This document shows positions 1-8,846 of a stretch of DNA of 64,000 nucleotides, one piece after another. Source of the stretch: a virus; the IMG/VR virus record IMGVR_UViG_3300010158_000027, positions 186,001 to 250,000 of that record; one strand, given 5' to 3'. The translations under genes were made by a program, and so were the position numbers. Below the pieces are notes generated by a model. The model was not told the origin of the DNA, did no database searches, and saw nothing but the letters and a program-made list of their open reading frames with translations. Each line of letters begins with the position of its first letter. Within the stretch, counting starts at the first letter, position 1.

Positions 1-915
1 AGCGGTATACCGTCGTTAGGATTAAATGTTTCTCCACCTTTGGGGGTATGGACAGTGGATGGTAGTCCTCGAACTGTTAACGTAAGTGCTGGTAATTGTG
101 ATGATAAAATTGTTGTGAGACTACGAACGACTGACCCATCATGTAACGTAGCGTCTGACGGACTTATTCAGGTTGGTGGGGTTATTGGTGGAACGGCACC
201 ATATACGTATTCATTGGATAACATTGTGTACCAAACATCGATTATGTTTAATAATTTACCAGTTGGGAGTTATACTGTTTATGTGAAGGATATTATTGGC
301 AATATCGGAACGGCGATAGCGGTATTGACGGGAATAAGTACAATAACAACATATCAGATAAATTTATCTCTTATTAGTACTCAAACGTTAAACACAACAA
401 ACTACGCTCAAAAAATATATAATTGGGGTATTAACGTGACACCACCATTACCAGCAAACCGATCGGTGTCGTTTACGTTATATGATACTACATCAATGTC
501 TGCGGGTACCGCATCTAACGGATCACCCGTTTTGACATATTCTAACACAACTGGTACGACAGGGACAAGTCAGTTTGTTACGTCAACATTGACAACAACA
601 ACAAATAGTTATACGAACATACTTTGTCACCCTAATTATTATACAACAGGCATCACTCGAACGTATAATGTTAGTATATCGGGTACAGGTGTTGTTGGTG
701 GTCAGATATTACAAAAAGTACAAGTCGTTAATAATGGGGTAAAGTGTACGACTACTGGATCAATAAAGGATACGTTATCTATTGGTAATGTCGTTTTAAA
801 TAATCAACAAGTGTGTGAACAAATAAGTCCTTCAGTAACGCCAATTACCGTTGTTGTTGGAATGTCCGGAACCATAGCTTCCATAACCATAGGCACAGGT
901 AGTGCATCGATGTAA
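1..915 (+). CDS. virion adhesin-like protein with SprB-type repeat (5' partial)
   Basis: The reading frame is open from the first base, so only the last ~304 residues are visible and the true start lies outside the window. Around visible residues 57-110 there is a unit with GGTAPYTYSLDN and, ~20 residues on, LPVGSYTVYVKD. This matches the SprB repeat family (beta-sandwich repeats first known from Flavobacterium gliding adhesins). The rest is Thr/Ser/Asn-rich with almost no Lys, typical of beta-rich secreted or virion proteins. It lies 12 nt before another large virion-like gene. I infer a tail or host-adsorption component; a generic tail protein is the alternative. Confidence 0.6.
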   Translation, partial: SGIPSLGLNVSPPLGVWTVDGSPRTVNVSAGNCDDKIVVRLRTTDPSCNVASDGLIQVGGVIGGTAPYTYSLDNIVYQTSIMFNNLPVGSYTVYVKDIIGNIGTAIAVLTGISTITTYQINLSLISTQTLNTTNYAQKIYNWGINVTPPLPANRSVSFTLYDTTSMSAGTASNGSPVLTYSNTTGTTGTSQFVTSTLTTTTNSYTNILCHPNYYTTGITRTYNVSISGTGVVGGQILQKVQVVNNGVKCTTTGSIKDTLSIGNVVLNNQQVCEQISPSVTPITVVVGMSGTIASITIGTGSASM

Positions 916-927
916 TATTTATAAAAT

Positions 928-3117
928 ATGTCATATATAATAAAAAACACAAGCGGATTAATAAATACAATTTTAACCGACGCCGCTAGGAAAAAGATAT
1001 CACAAGGTAAGTTCGATATCGCATATTTCCAAGTCGGAGATAGTGAGGTTAGCTATAATTCAATTACTAATCAGAATTATAACGATCTTAATGTTTTGAT
1101 GCCGCAATATAACGCGGATAATAACACACCCATACCCGAATTTAACCGATTAAACGTTAAGTACCCACTATTTGTTGACTCAACATCTGGAAGCACTTTT
1201 GGTATACCATATGATTCATCTTTTGTTGATAATATTTATAATTCCGCAGCACCTAGAGGGTTTTTCACGGGTAATACGACATATACCACATCGGCATATA
1301 CGATAAACCCTAATTTTATTGTGGGTAATGGTAATCTAAATTCGGGTAATACTTTAGTTATTTCGGCTAATACAATTGACGCGTCAGTATCAGGAACCGT
1401 AACTCCAGGTATGTTTGTGAATATATTAACAAATAATCCGACAAGTCCTTTAACAGGAAACACACCTATGTTTACCTATTTGGTGACGGGAATAACGGGG
1501 GATACGTCATCCGCAAATACGGTAACGATATCTGTCGATAGACAATTACCCAATTTACAATCTATGGGGTACACCGGAAATTCGTTTGTTGTGTTTTACC
1601 CATCAGGAATGACTGGACTATATGATACGGTAACACCACAACCATATTGGGCAACAAACGTTTTCAACTTTGAAACAAACTGTGACGTTTCACAAACGGA
1701 TGTTAAAGTTTGGAATATGAACATTCCTTGGACGGAATCACCAGCAGGAACATTTAACTCCGTAAATCAAGATTATAATTATTTTTCAGCATCAACATAT
1801 GTTGGAACAAAAGAGTATTTAGGATACGGTAGTAACGCAGGACAAATAGACACGGGTAGTGTGTATTTCAATAACTCATTTAATGAGAGTATTATTCTAA
1901 GTCCATCGGATCAAAAATCAATCGCAATTGTACACTATACGAATCAATCTATTGATAACTTTTATGGTGAAAAATTCGCACAACAAGAGTATGATCCTGC
2001 AAATCCTGGAGATACTGGACAAGCAAGAAATTTTAAAGTTGGGTTGCCATGGTTAATGTGGCATAAAAATCCAAACGGCATTATGGGTGAATATTTTTAT
2101 ACCGACCCAAGTGGGTTCACTATCGATTTATTTCAAACACATTATATTAAGTCTAAAAGAAGTGCTGACTTTAATAAACCAGGTATTAGATACTACAATT
2201 TATGGGATACAAACATAACCTCTAGTGGATACCCTAATAGGGTTGGTAAAGTTTTTCCTGACTTGAAGATGGTAGTTTTTGATGATGATGAAATCGTGGC
2301 AGCATTAAATTATAAGAGTAATCGTTCTTGGACTTTACCGGCACCAAAAGTGGGGCAAATCGTACCTAATGTGTGTGACGGAGTTTTGGGTGATGATGAG
2401 GGATTGTTGAGTGCAAATACTGAGTCAGTTTTTGTTACATATAGATTTAATAATAGTGCGTTTACGAATTCATTACATTGTAATTATTATAGTAAAGTCA
2501 CACCACAATTAGTTGATACGACGCAATTAACCTATAATGTATTTTTAAAGTTTGGAAACGAATTTAAATTTTTAAATTCACAAAACACTACAACACCAAC
2601 AGGGTTCACTGCCAATGAAATGAAAGTGTTAATACAAAAGGTAAGTAGCGGAACCACCAGACCATTACCGAATCAATGGAGAGAAATCAATGTGATGTCA
2701 CAACTGTCAGCAAGTACTACAAATGGGTTTTTAACTACTAGTGGGTTAACGGGTACAACGTTTCAAATAACGAAAGATATGTACGACACGGCACCTACAT
2801 ATCATTTATATGATTATATTAATCTACCAACACTTAATCAAAGTGGGTTAACTTTAAATTTTGGAGGGGAGTATTATTTTTATGGTACTTTACAAACGGA
2901 TATCCAAGCGACGATATATGTAATGAACTATCTATGTAATTTAGGACAAACACAATTTTTAACATCGTCTAACCCTACATGGGATGGAGTAACCAAACCA
3001 CACATCACTGAAGTAGCTCTTTACAATGCAGATAAAGAACTTATGGTTGTTTCTAAGATACAGTCCCCACAAAAAAGACAGGGGATACAACAGTATCCAG
3101 TTAAACTAGATTTTTAA
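928..3117 (+). CDS. virion structural protein, probably tail or baseplate
   Basis: 729 residues, Asn/Thr/Tyr-rich, no membrane segment. The N-terminus (LTDAARKKISQGKF followed by a QVGDSEVSYN block) resembles the opening of large baseplate or tail proteins of T4-like marine phages, where a 'GDxExxY' block is recurrent; this is a resemblance from memory, not a search. It directly follows the SprB-repeat protein in the same direction. There is no recognisable catalytic motif. Baseplate wedge, tail fibre or receptor-binding protein are all possible. Confidence 0.5.
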   Translation: MSYIIKNTSGLINTILTDAARKKISQGKFDIAYFQVGDSEVSYNSITNQNYNDLNVLMPQYNADNNTPIPEFNRLNVKYPLFVDSTSGSTFGIPYDSSFVDNIYNSAAPRGFFTGNTTYTTSAYTINPNFIVGNGNLNSGNTLVISANTIDASVSGTVTPGMFVNILTNNPTSPLTGNTPMFTYLVTGITGDTSSANTVTISVDRQLPNLQSMGYTGNSFVVFYPSGMTGLYDTVTPQPYWATNVFNFETNCDVSQTDVKVWNMNIPWTESPAGTFNSVNQDYNYFSASTYVGTKEYLGYGSNAGQIDTGSVYFNNSFNESIILSPSDQKSIAIVHYTNQSIDNFYGEKFAQQEYDPANPGDTGQARNFKVGLPWLMWHKNPNGIMGEYFYTDPSGFTIDLFQTHYIKSKRSADFNKPGIRYYNLWDTNITSSGYPNRVGKVFPDLKMVVFDDDEIVAALNYKSNRSWTLPAPKVGQIVPNVCDGVLGDDEGLLSANTESVFVTYRFNNSAFTNSLHCNYYSKVTPQLVDTTQLTYNVFLKFGNEFKFLNSQNTTTPTGFTANEMKVLIQKVSSGTTRPLPNQWREINVMSQLSASTTNGFLTTSGLTGTTFQITKDMYDTAPTYHLYDYINLPTLNQSGLTLNFGGEYYFYGTLQTDIQATIYVMNYLCNLGQTQFLTSSNPTWDGVTKPHITEVALYNADKELMVVSKIQSPQKRQGIQQYPVKLDF

Positions 3118-3124
3118 TTTTTTT

Positions 3125-3730
3125 ATGAGTCAAAAACCCGATTTTAAAAACACACCAAAAGTTCTTGGATTAGACGTGTCAACTCGAACAATAGGTGTTG
3201 CAATTTTTGATATTCAAACGAAAGATTTGTTAGAATTAACACATTTTTCACCGGTAATTAAACCGAAACCTGAAGATAAAATCGAGGAGCTATTAATGAA
3301 AGTTGATGGGTTTGAAGAAAAATTAAAAGAGTATAAGAATTTAGGTATAACTAAAGTTGTGATAGAAGAACCACTTTTAAATTCAAATAATGTATGGACG
3401 GTGGGAATATTATTGAGATACAATTCAATGATAACTAAATCTATTTACGATATTTTAGGTATTGTACCAAATTACATATCTACATACAATTCAAGAAAAT
3501 TTGCTTGGCCCGATTTGGTACAACAAAACGATAAAGGGAAACATGTTTTATTTGGAGGACTACCAAAAGATATTGATAAAAAAGAGTTAATTTGGAAACA
3601 GGTTTCTGACAAAGAACCTCAAATCACATGGCTTTATACTAAAAACAATACACTTAAAAAGGAATGTTTTGATATGTCTGATTCCTACACCTGTGTTTTA
3701 GGATACATGAAACAAAATAAAATTTGGTAG
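3125..3730 (+). CDS. RuvC-like Holliday junction resolvase
   Basis: 201 residues with an RNase H-fold resolvase layout: LGLDVSTRTIGVAIFD places the first catalytic Asp at D17, VVIEEPLL places the acidic pair at E81/E82, and CFDMSDSY near the C-terminus (D183, D186) provides the last acidic residues. Phage RuvC-like enzymes cut branched DNA during recombination-dependent replication and before packaging; in T4 the unrelated gp49 does this. Starts 7 nt after the structural gene, immediately upstream of the primase region. Confidence 0.8.
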   Translation: MSQKPDFKNTPKVLGLDVSTRTIGVAIFDIQTKDLLELTHFSPVIKPKPEDKIEELLMKVDGFEEKLKEYKNLGITKVVIEEPLLNSNNVWTVGILLRYNSMITKSIYDILGIVPNYISTYNSRKFAWPDLVQQNDKGKHVLFGGLPKDIDKKELIWKQVSDKEPQITWLYTKNNTLKKECFDMSDSYTCVLGYMKQNKIW

Positions 3731-3768
3731 ATTTAGTTAATTAACCATCATTTTATTATTTTGTAATG

Positions 3769-3776
3769 TATTTATA
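3769..3776 (+). promoter_or_regulatory. TATTTATA late-promoter-like box
   Basis: TATTTATA 16 nt before the ATG at 3793. See the finding on the TATTTATW motif. Confidence 0.4.
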
Positions 3777-3792
3777 TATAAATTAAAATATT

Positions 3793-4194
3793 ATGAAAAG
3801 AATAATTAAATTAACAGAATCGGATTTAACAAGAATTGTTAGACGAGTAATTAAAGAACAAGAAAAGGGAGGTAATGATGAGGGAGGTAATGATGAGGGA
3901 GGTAATGATAGAGATTGGTGGTCTTTAGATCTTGCTCCGAAATTAAAACTCGCTGGATTTGTTTCAAAAACAGCCCCTAAATCTAATGTTCCATGTATTA
4001 ATAAGTGTTGTACTTATATGTATAAGGGAAACCATGACACAGGAACTAACGTACTTTTGAATTGTGGTAAAGGAAATACAGGTGGTGTTTGGACAATTGA
4101 AGTTTATAACCAAGGGGGGAAAAATTTGAAAAAATTCTCTGCGGGTCAAGATGGTGCAAGACAAGCGGTTAAATACGCACTTAGTTTAGGATAG
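3793..4194 (+). CDS. candidate packaged protein, N-terminal targeting peptide, GGNDE repeats
   Basis: 133 residues. Residues ~7-22 (LTESDLTRIVRRVIKE) are shared almost verbatim with proteins at 43365, 47772 and 49172 and look like a capsid-targeting peptide ending in I-K-E. Then come three tandem GGNDE-type units, and a C-terminal domain with a Cys pair (INKCCTY) and WTIEVYNQGG. Preceded by TATTTATA (3769-3776) and followed by a hairpin terminator, so it is its own transcription unit between the resolvase and primase. Function of the mature part is unknown. Confidence 0.7.
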   Translation: MKRIIKLTESDLTRIVRRVIKEQEKGGNDEGGNDEGGNDRDWWSLDLAPKLKLAGFVSKTAPKSNVPCINKCCTYMYKGNHDTGTNVLLNCGKGNTGGVWTIEVYNQGGKNLKKFSAGQDGARQAVKYALSLG

Positions 4195-4216
4195 TAAATT
4201 TATTTAAAAATTAAAA

Positions 4217-4248
4217 AACCCCTCATCTCTAATACAGGTGGGGGTTTT
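4217..4248 (+). terminator. Rho-independent terminator
   Basis: CCCC at 4219-4222 pairs with GGGG at 4241-4244 (with flanking A-T pairs), followed by TTTTATTATT. The loop contains TCTAATACAGG, seen again in the terminator near 49520. Confidence 0.75.
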
Positions 4249-4252
4249 ATTA

Positions 4253-4284
4253 TTTGACAAAACCACTCCATATGTTTATCTTAT
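4253..4284 (+). promoter_or_regulatory. Bacteroidota-type promoter of primase
   Basis: TTTG at 4253-4256, 20 nt, then TATCTTAT at 4277-4284 (TAnnTTTG-like with two mismatches). The ATG at 4289 follows after only 4 nt, so the primase mRNA would be leaderless. Confidence 0.5.
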
Positions 4285-4288
4285 ATGT

Positions 4289-5209
4289 ATGGATGATGAA
4301 TCACTATTAATCGATTTAATACTAACAATTTTTGGGGAACCAAAAAGTGTTAATGAATATTCTGGACAAATTTCAGTTGACTGTCCTGTATGTTCATACG
4401 ATATTAAAGGTTTATCGAAAACCGACGGAAAGGGAAATTTAGAAATAAATTACCAAAATCATATTTATAAATGTTGGTCGTGTAGTGAAACTCACGAAAC
4501 TCATGGACATCTAGGGAAGTTGATAGATAAGTTCGGGTCAAAGAAAGATAAAAAAACCTACAAGCTAATCCGACCGGACAAGTTTGAAAAAAAGGAAAAA
4601 GTATTTAAAGAGTTAGAACTACCAAAAGAGTATAAAAAGTTTGACGAAATACATCCCCTTCACATACCAAGAAAAGAGGCATTTAACTACCTTAAAAAAC
4701 GAGGAATAACCCAAGAGATTATTGATAAATATCAAATTGGGATTTGTATTGAAGGTGACTACGCTGGACGAATAATCGTGCCGTCATTTAATAAAAATGG
4801 GGAATTAAACTTTTTTGTTTCAAGATCATGGAATCCCAAATCGAGACTTAAATACAAAAACCCAGAAGCAGCTAAAGACTTTCTTATCTTTAATGAAAGC
4901 TTAATTGATTTTAAAAAGGATATCTACATTGTTGAGGGTGTGTTTGATTCGTTTTTCTTGGAGAATTCGATAGCGCTACTAGGTAAATACATCAATGACA
5001 ATATGTGGGAAAAACTCTACACTAAGGCAAAAAAAGATATTATCATTTGTCTCGATGGGGACGCATATGACGACGCCAAAAAACTATACGATAAACTAAA
5101 CGGGGGTGACTTATATAATCGAGTAAAACTCGTCAAACTACCAAAAGATAAGGATGTTTGTGATTTAAGAGGGGATATCACACCTTACTATATACAAGAA
5201 AAAGATTAA
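4289..5209 (+). CDS. DNA primase (DnaG/T4 gp61-like, TOPRIM)
   Basis: 306 residues from the chosen ATG. An upstream in-frame GTG at 4238 lies inside the terminator hairpin and is rejected. Zinc-binding module: CPVC (C32/C35) and CWSC (C62/C65). TOPRIM core: YIVEGVFDSF (E216, D220) and IICLDGDAYDDA (D256, D258), as in DnaG-type primases. It would make RNA primers for lagging-strand synthesis. No helicase domain is fused. Next gene starts 1 nt after the stop, so the nuclease is probably co-transcribed. Confidence 0.88.
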   Translation: MDDESLLIDLILTIFGEPKSVNEYSGQISVDCPVCSYDIKGLSKTDGKGNLEINYQNHIYKCWSCSETHETHGHLGKLIDKFGSKKDKKTYKLIRPDKFEKKEKVFKELELPKEYKKFDEIHPLHIPRKEAFNYLKKRGITQEIIDKYQIGICIEGDYAGRIIVPSFNKNGELNFFVSRSWNPKSRLKYKNPEAAKDFLIFNESLIDFKKDIYIVEGVFDSFFLENSIALLGKYINDNMWEKLYTKAKKDIIICLDGDAYDDAKKLYDKLNGGDLYNRVKLVKLPKDKDVCDLRGDITPYYIQEKD

Positions 5210-5210
5210 C

Positions 5211-6038
5211 ATGATAGATTTAAAAATTATTGCAACTGAAATATTAGATATTTTAGAAAAAAGACGACAAGAGCTTGAACTTACATTTGTGGAGGACACA
5301 CATACCTATACGATGAAAAACTCCGAAGGTGAGTTAAAGAGTGATTGGCCGTCGGTTAGTAAAGTTATGACTTTATTTTACCCTAAGTTTGATTCAAAAG
5401 GGATTTCATTTAAGAAAGCAAAAGGTGACCCAATCGTACAGGAACAATTATTAGCTGAATGGAAAGCGGCTGCCGACTACTCAATAAACGTGGGGAGTCG
5501 AACTCACTATTTATTGGAGAAGATATCACTCGAACTATTTGGGATTGATAAAGAGGTTAGACAACCAATTTTTGACTGTGATTTTGATCAGATTTTACGT
5601 AGTGATTCTATGGTTTCAGCCGGGACTGACTTTTTAGAAACCATGAAAAAAAGGGGGGCAATATTATTAGATACGGAGTTAATTCTGGGGGATGATGAGT
5701 ATGGTTATACGGGGGCTCCCGATAAGGTGTGGATCATAATGAATAAGGAACAAACCGAGTTTGGGTTGGTTATAACGGATTATAAAACAAATAAACCAAA
5801 AAACTTCGAGGCAAGTTACTTCACCAAAAAAATGAAATATCCTTTCGAAAAGTTGGACGACACGGCTCTTGGACATTATTCAACACAATTACCGTTTTAT
5901 TGTAAATTATTGTTGAAGATGTTACAGGGATCTAAATATGAGAACATTAAAGTTTATGGGTGTATTATTGTGTTAGTTAAAGATAATGGAACATTCGAAG
6001 AATTCAGAATACCAAACAGATTCAACAAACCATATTAG
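5211..6038 (+). CDS. PD-(D/E)XK (RecB/Cas4-like) nuclease
   Basis: 275 residues. Motifs in order: GSRTHYLLEKI (H99, E103), TGAPDKVW (D171), ITDYKTNK (D190-x-K192) and a GHYSTQLPFYCKLL helix with the Q-x3-Y signature of RecB-type nucleases. This is the catalytic core of the RecB/Cas4/AddB superfamily; no helicase and no Fe-S Cys cluster is seen. Position between primase and the gp47/gp46 genes suggests DNA-end processing in replication or recombination, or host DNA degradation. Confidence 0.8.
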   Translation: MIDLKIIATEILDILEKRRQELELTFVEDTHTYTMKNSEGELKSDWPSVSKVMTLFYPKFDSKGISFKKAKGDPIVQEQLLAEWKAAADYSINVGSRTHYLLEKISLELFGIDKEVRQPIFDCDFDQILRSDSMVSAGTDFLETMKKRGAILLDTELILGDDEYGYTGAPDKVWIIMNKEQTEFGLVITDYKTNKPKNFEASYFTKKMKYPFEKLDDTALGHYSTQLPFYCKLLLKMLQGSKYENIKVYGCIIVLVKDNGTFEEFRIPNRFNKPY

Positions 6039-6099
6039 ATATGGATATAACAAAATATCTAAAACATTTAACTTTTGTCGATATAAAGTGAAAAAAACG

Positions 6100-6131
6100 T
6101 TTGACAAAAAAAAACCAAATGATTATATTTT
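6100..6131 (+). promoter_or_regulatory. Bacteroidota-type promoter
   Basis: TTTG at 6100-6103, 20 nt, TATATTTT at 6124-6131. The next ATG (6135) is 3 nt downstream, implying a leaderless transcript. Confidence 0.65.
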
Positions 6132-6134
6132 AGT

Positions 6135-6224
6135 ATGACAAATGATTTAACAATTAATTGGTGGTATAATACCACCTTGGATAGTGGTACGGTAAAAATA
6201 AACGTTAATTATAATATATTATGA
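6135..6224 (+). CDS. small leaderless ORF, 29 aa
   Basis: ATG sits directly after the -7 box, and the stop overlaps the next start in an ATGA arrangement (6221-6224), so it could couple translation of the downstream gene. The peptide begins MTNDLTINWWYNTT. Its codons include a perfect hairpin (6160-6176). It may be a real small gene or a regulatory leader peptide. Confidence 0.4.
   Translation: MTNDLTINWWYNTTLDSGTVKINVNYNIL
6160..6176. promoter_or_regulatory. perfect hairpin or operator
   Basis: GGTGGTATAATACCACC: two 7-nt arms around TAA, 29 nt downstream of the -7 box. It could be a repressor operator or an RNA hairpin. Confidence 0.45.
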
Positions 6225-6475
6225 AACTAAGAATGGTTAAAACTTATAGTGTTTACCAACTTTATGACACGATGGAAATCAATAAAGAGGATTATCCTGA
6301 ACTTCAAGGGATGTCGGATGAAGATGCGATTTCATATTTGGATGAAAACATGTATGAATTTGAAATTAAAGGTAGTCAGGAAGGTTCGTTGGTAAATGAA
6401 TTTGAATTCAATCAAGAAATGCTTGAGGATGAAATTTTTGATGAAGAGTATGAACTAAAATTAATTAAAGAGTAA
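6221..6475 (+). CDS. hypothetical acidic protein, 84 aa
   Basis: Not recognised. A short basic N-terminus (MKLRMVKTYSVYQLY) is followed by a strongly Asp/Glu-rich body (ELQGMSDEDAI, EEYELKLIKE). First full-size gene of an operon that runs with minimal gaps to the gp47/gp46 genes; the next gene begins at the base after its stop. Confidence 0.7.
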   Translation: MKLRMVKTYSVYQLYDTMEINKEDYPELQGMSDEDAISYLDENMYEFEIKGSQEGSLVNEFEFNQEMLEDEIFDEEYELKLIKE

Positions 6476-6685
6476 ATGGACGATATTATTAAACCAAAAA
6501 TTAACATTAAGGAACAACCAACCGTTAGTTGTGAAAAATGTGAGTCTAAATTTTTTAAAGAAGTCGTGATGTTAAAAATAGTATCAAAAATTTTAACAGG
6601 TAGTCATGAAGATACTATAATACCATTCCCAACTTATATGTGTAACGAATGTGGACACGTTAATGTTGAATTTGAATTATTCTAA
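6476..6685 (+). CDS. zinc-ribbon protein, 69 aa
   Basis: Two Cys pairs, CEKC (residues ~19-22) and CNEC (~55-58), separated by ~32 residues, form a classical zinc ribbon; the second is CNECGHVN. No other domain. Small zinc ribbons are common in T4-like phages as DNA- or RNA-polymerase accessory proteins; the specific role here is unknown. Contiguous with its neighbours. Confidence 0.7.
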   Translation: MDDIIKPKINIKEQPTVSCEKCESKFFKEVVMLKIVSKILTGSHEDTIIPFPTYMCNECGHVNVEFELF

Positions 6686-6693
6686 ATTCCGAT

Positions 6694-6840
6694 ATGGAAA
6701 TTGGCAAAATGAAAATAACTGAAGCATTACCACACTTAAATGATGTGGCTCGAGCTTATGGTTTAAGGTTGAATAGAGTTAAGGAATTTAAAATGGCTAG
6801 ATTGATTTTAGTGAACTTATACGGTAGAGAATTATGTTAA
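6694..6840 (+). CDS. small hypothetical protein, 48 aa
   Basis: ATG at 6694 gives MEIGKMKITEALPHLND..., ending GRELC. It is predicted helical and basic, of helix-turn-helix size but without a diagnostic motif. Its last 7 nt overlap the next gene's start, as expected inside a compact operon. Confidence 0.55.
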   Translation: MEIGKMKITEALPHLNDVARAYGLRLNRVKEFKMARLILVNLYGRELC

Positions 6841-7067
6841 CACACAAAGAATTTTACGTTTGGTTAGATGGGTATCTAACAGGTAAACTTGAGAATAAAC
6901 ACATCGATATTGTCCCGATAGTTGAAAAAATGGGGGAGGTAAGAGATGAGTTAGAAATTGATTGGGCTTCATTAAGAAGCAATAAAAAAACACCCCCATT
7001 TAACCCGGTAACAATGCCGTTTGGGGATAAGGATGATTTAGGTCATCCACCAAAAATTGTAATGTAA
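6834..7067 (+). CDS. hypothetical protein, 77 aa
   Basis: Not recognised. MLTHKEFYVWLDGYLTGK opens a helical N-terminal half; the C-terminal half is Pro-rich (PPFNPVTMPFGDKDD). Overlaps the previous gene by 7 nt and is followed after 1 nt by the next gene, so co-expressed with the recombination operon. Confidence 0.65.
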   Translation: MLTHKEFYVWLDGYLTGKLENKHIDIVPIVEKMGEVRDELEIDWASLRSNKKTPPFNPVTMPFGDKDDLGHPPKIVM

Positions 7068-7068
7068 T

Positions 7069-8070
7069 ATGAAATTAAAAGAATTTTTAGAAGTCGCCTT
7101 ATTAGGTAAAAAGGATAATCCAAATCAATATAATGAATCATTTGTTGATGAAACTTGTCTTTATGGTAATGAATTGGATAAATACAAAAACATCATTAAA
7201 GAATGTGATGAATTTGCTAAATGTGATTCGTTAGATATTTTAACAATGCCGTTGGTTAAGGGTAATGATGATAAAAGATACGCAGCTAACACTGTTAAAT
7301 TATCTGATTTAATGGAATTTAAAGGTAGATGTTATCTATTATCATTGGGGTTAACTCCTGAAATGTATGACCCAAGTCGATTGATTAAACCCGTTAAGAA
7401 TGGAGCGGCTATAGGACCTACTATATATGACCCAACTGATTTTACACCAAGAAAACATATCTTATTAACTTGGTCACCTGAAATGTCTCAAGATACCTCA
7501 AACGATAATGACGAGTTAACGTTAAGAGATGGTATGCATAAGCTATTAGATGATGTTTTAAACAATCCTGACGAATATAAAACTAAAGGACTTAGAAATG
7601 TTTTAGTGAGAGGTTTATTTGAAGTTATTGAAAATGATGATGACGTCGTAAGAAATGAATATGATGTTGATCTGACTAAAAATAAACCGGAGGAAGTGGG
7701 ATATACGGTTTTTTATTTAGAAACAAATGTTGTTAAACAAGGTGAGGTTAATTTAGAGATAAAAAGTAAAATTATACCACCCCATTTAAGACGACAATTT
7801 ATTGATGAGTACGGTGACAACCCAAGACTCATTACTTTAGAAATCATTGATGAGTTTTTAAGAGCACAAGAAGAAATCTCAATTAAAGGTAAACAATTAA
7901 TTAGTGAGACATTACGTGATGTGGATGAACCTATTAGTGAAACGTCATTGGATAGATTACGTCGTATATTAACAAAAAATAAAGAAGTTGAGGATCGGAT
8001 AAGTAAGTTTGAGAACTACGGCAGAAAAGTGAATTCGGATATGAAAAAATACAAACAAACTAAAAAATGA
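7069..8070 (+). CDS. hypothetical protein upstream of gp47, 333 aa
   Basis: Not recognised. Charged, Asp/Lys-rich, no membrane segment and no known catalytic motif. The C-terminal third (LRRQFIDEYGDN onwards) is helical with likely coiled-coil character and a Lys-rich tail. It overlaps the gp47-like gene by 4 nt (ATGA), so the two are translationally coupled, which suggests a role in replication or recombination. Confidence 0.7.
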   Translation: MKLKEFLEVALLGKKDNPNQYNESFVDETCLYGNELDKYKNIIKECDEFAKCDSLDILTMPLVKGNDDKRYAANTVKLSDLMEFKGRCYLLSLGLTPEMYDPSRLIKPVKNGAAIGPTIYDPTDFTPRKHILLTWSPEMSQDTSNDNDELTLRDGMHKLLDDVLNNPDEYKTKGLRNVLVRGLFEVIENDDDVVRNEYDVDLTKNKPEEVGYTVFYLETNVVKQGEVNLEIKSKIIPPHLRRQFIDEYGDNPRLITLEIIDEFLRAQEEISIKGKQLISETLRDVDEPISETSLDRLRRILTKNKEVEDRISKFENYGRKVNSDMKKYKQTKK

Positions 8071-8846
8071 TTAAAAAAATAGTACATTTTTCTGATTTAC
8101 ATATCAGACTATATAAGGATCACGACTTATATCGATCAATTTTGGAGTCCGCAATCGAACAATGGAAAGTATTATCACCTGACCGTATTGTCTTTACTGG
8201 TGATTTGGTACATTCCAAAAATCAGATGACACCAGAGTTAATTGAGTTTGTTGCTTGGATTTTAACTGAATGTGCTAATATCTCAAAAACTATCATTATA
8301 CCTGGAAATCACGACTTTTTGACCAATAATATTGAAAGATTGGACGCATTAACGCCAATTATTAATTCATTAAATAACTCAAATATTGTTTATTACAAAG
8401 ATAGAGGTGTTTATGAGGACGATAACGTTAGTTGGTGCGTTTACTCACAATATCAAGGAAATATCCCCCCCGACATTAGTGAAGCGAGGGGGATTAAAGT
8501 TGGTTTATTTCATGGTCCAATCGTTGGGTTAAAAACCGATCTTGGGTTTGAGTTCGGAGAAGAGGCATATGATATTGAAAAGTTTGATGGACTCGAAACC
8601 GTATTGTGTGGTGATATTCATAAACGAGCTGAGTTCCAAATTAAAGGGGGTAAAGGATATATGATAGGATCGACGATCCAGAACAACATTGGGGAAAGTG
8701 TCGGTAGACACGGTTATGGTGTGTACGATGTTGAAACTAAAGAGTATGGATATGTTGATTTGGACAACCCAAAACCATTTTTAAAGTTTGAAATAAAATC
8801 ATTTGAAGATATTGAACATGGAACCGAATTACTCAAAAATCTTTAA
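8067..8846 (+). CDS. 47: gp47/SbcD/Mre11-like nuclease subunit
   Basis: 259 residues with the metallophosphoesterase motif series: HFSDLHIR (D10, H12), FTGDLVHSK (D46), IIPGNHD (N81, H82), GLFHGPI, and GDIHKR. This is the Mre11/SbcD/T4 gp47 fold that pairs with a Rad50-type ATPase to process DNA ends and load recombination proteins. Shorter than bacterial SbcD and lacking a C-terminal capping extension, as in T4 gp47. The Rad50-like partner lies three genes downstream at 10242. Confidence 0.88.
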   Translation: MIKKIVHFSDLHIRLYKDHDLYRSILESAIEQWKVLSPDRIVFTGDLVHSKNQMTPELIEFVAWILTECANISKTIIIPGNHDFLTNNIERLDALTPIINSLNNSNIVYYKDRGVYEDDNVSWCVYSQYQGNIPPDISEARGIKVGLFHGPIVGLKTDLGFEFGEEAYDIEKFDGLETVLCGDIHKRAEFQIKGGKGYMIGSTIQNNIGESVGRHGYGVYDVETKEYGYVDLDNPKPFLKFEIKSFEDIEHGTELLKNL

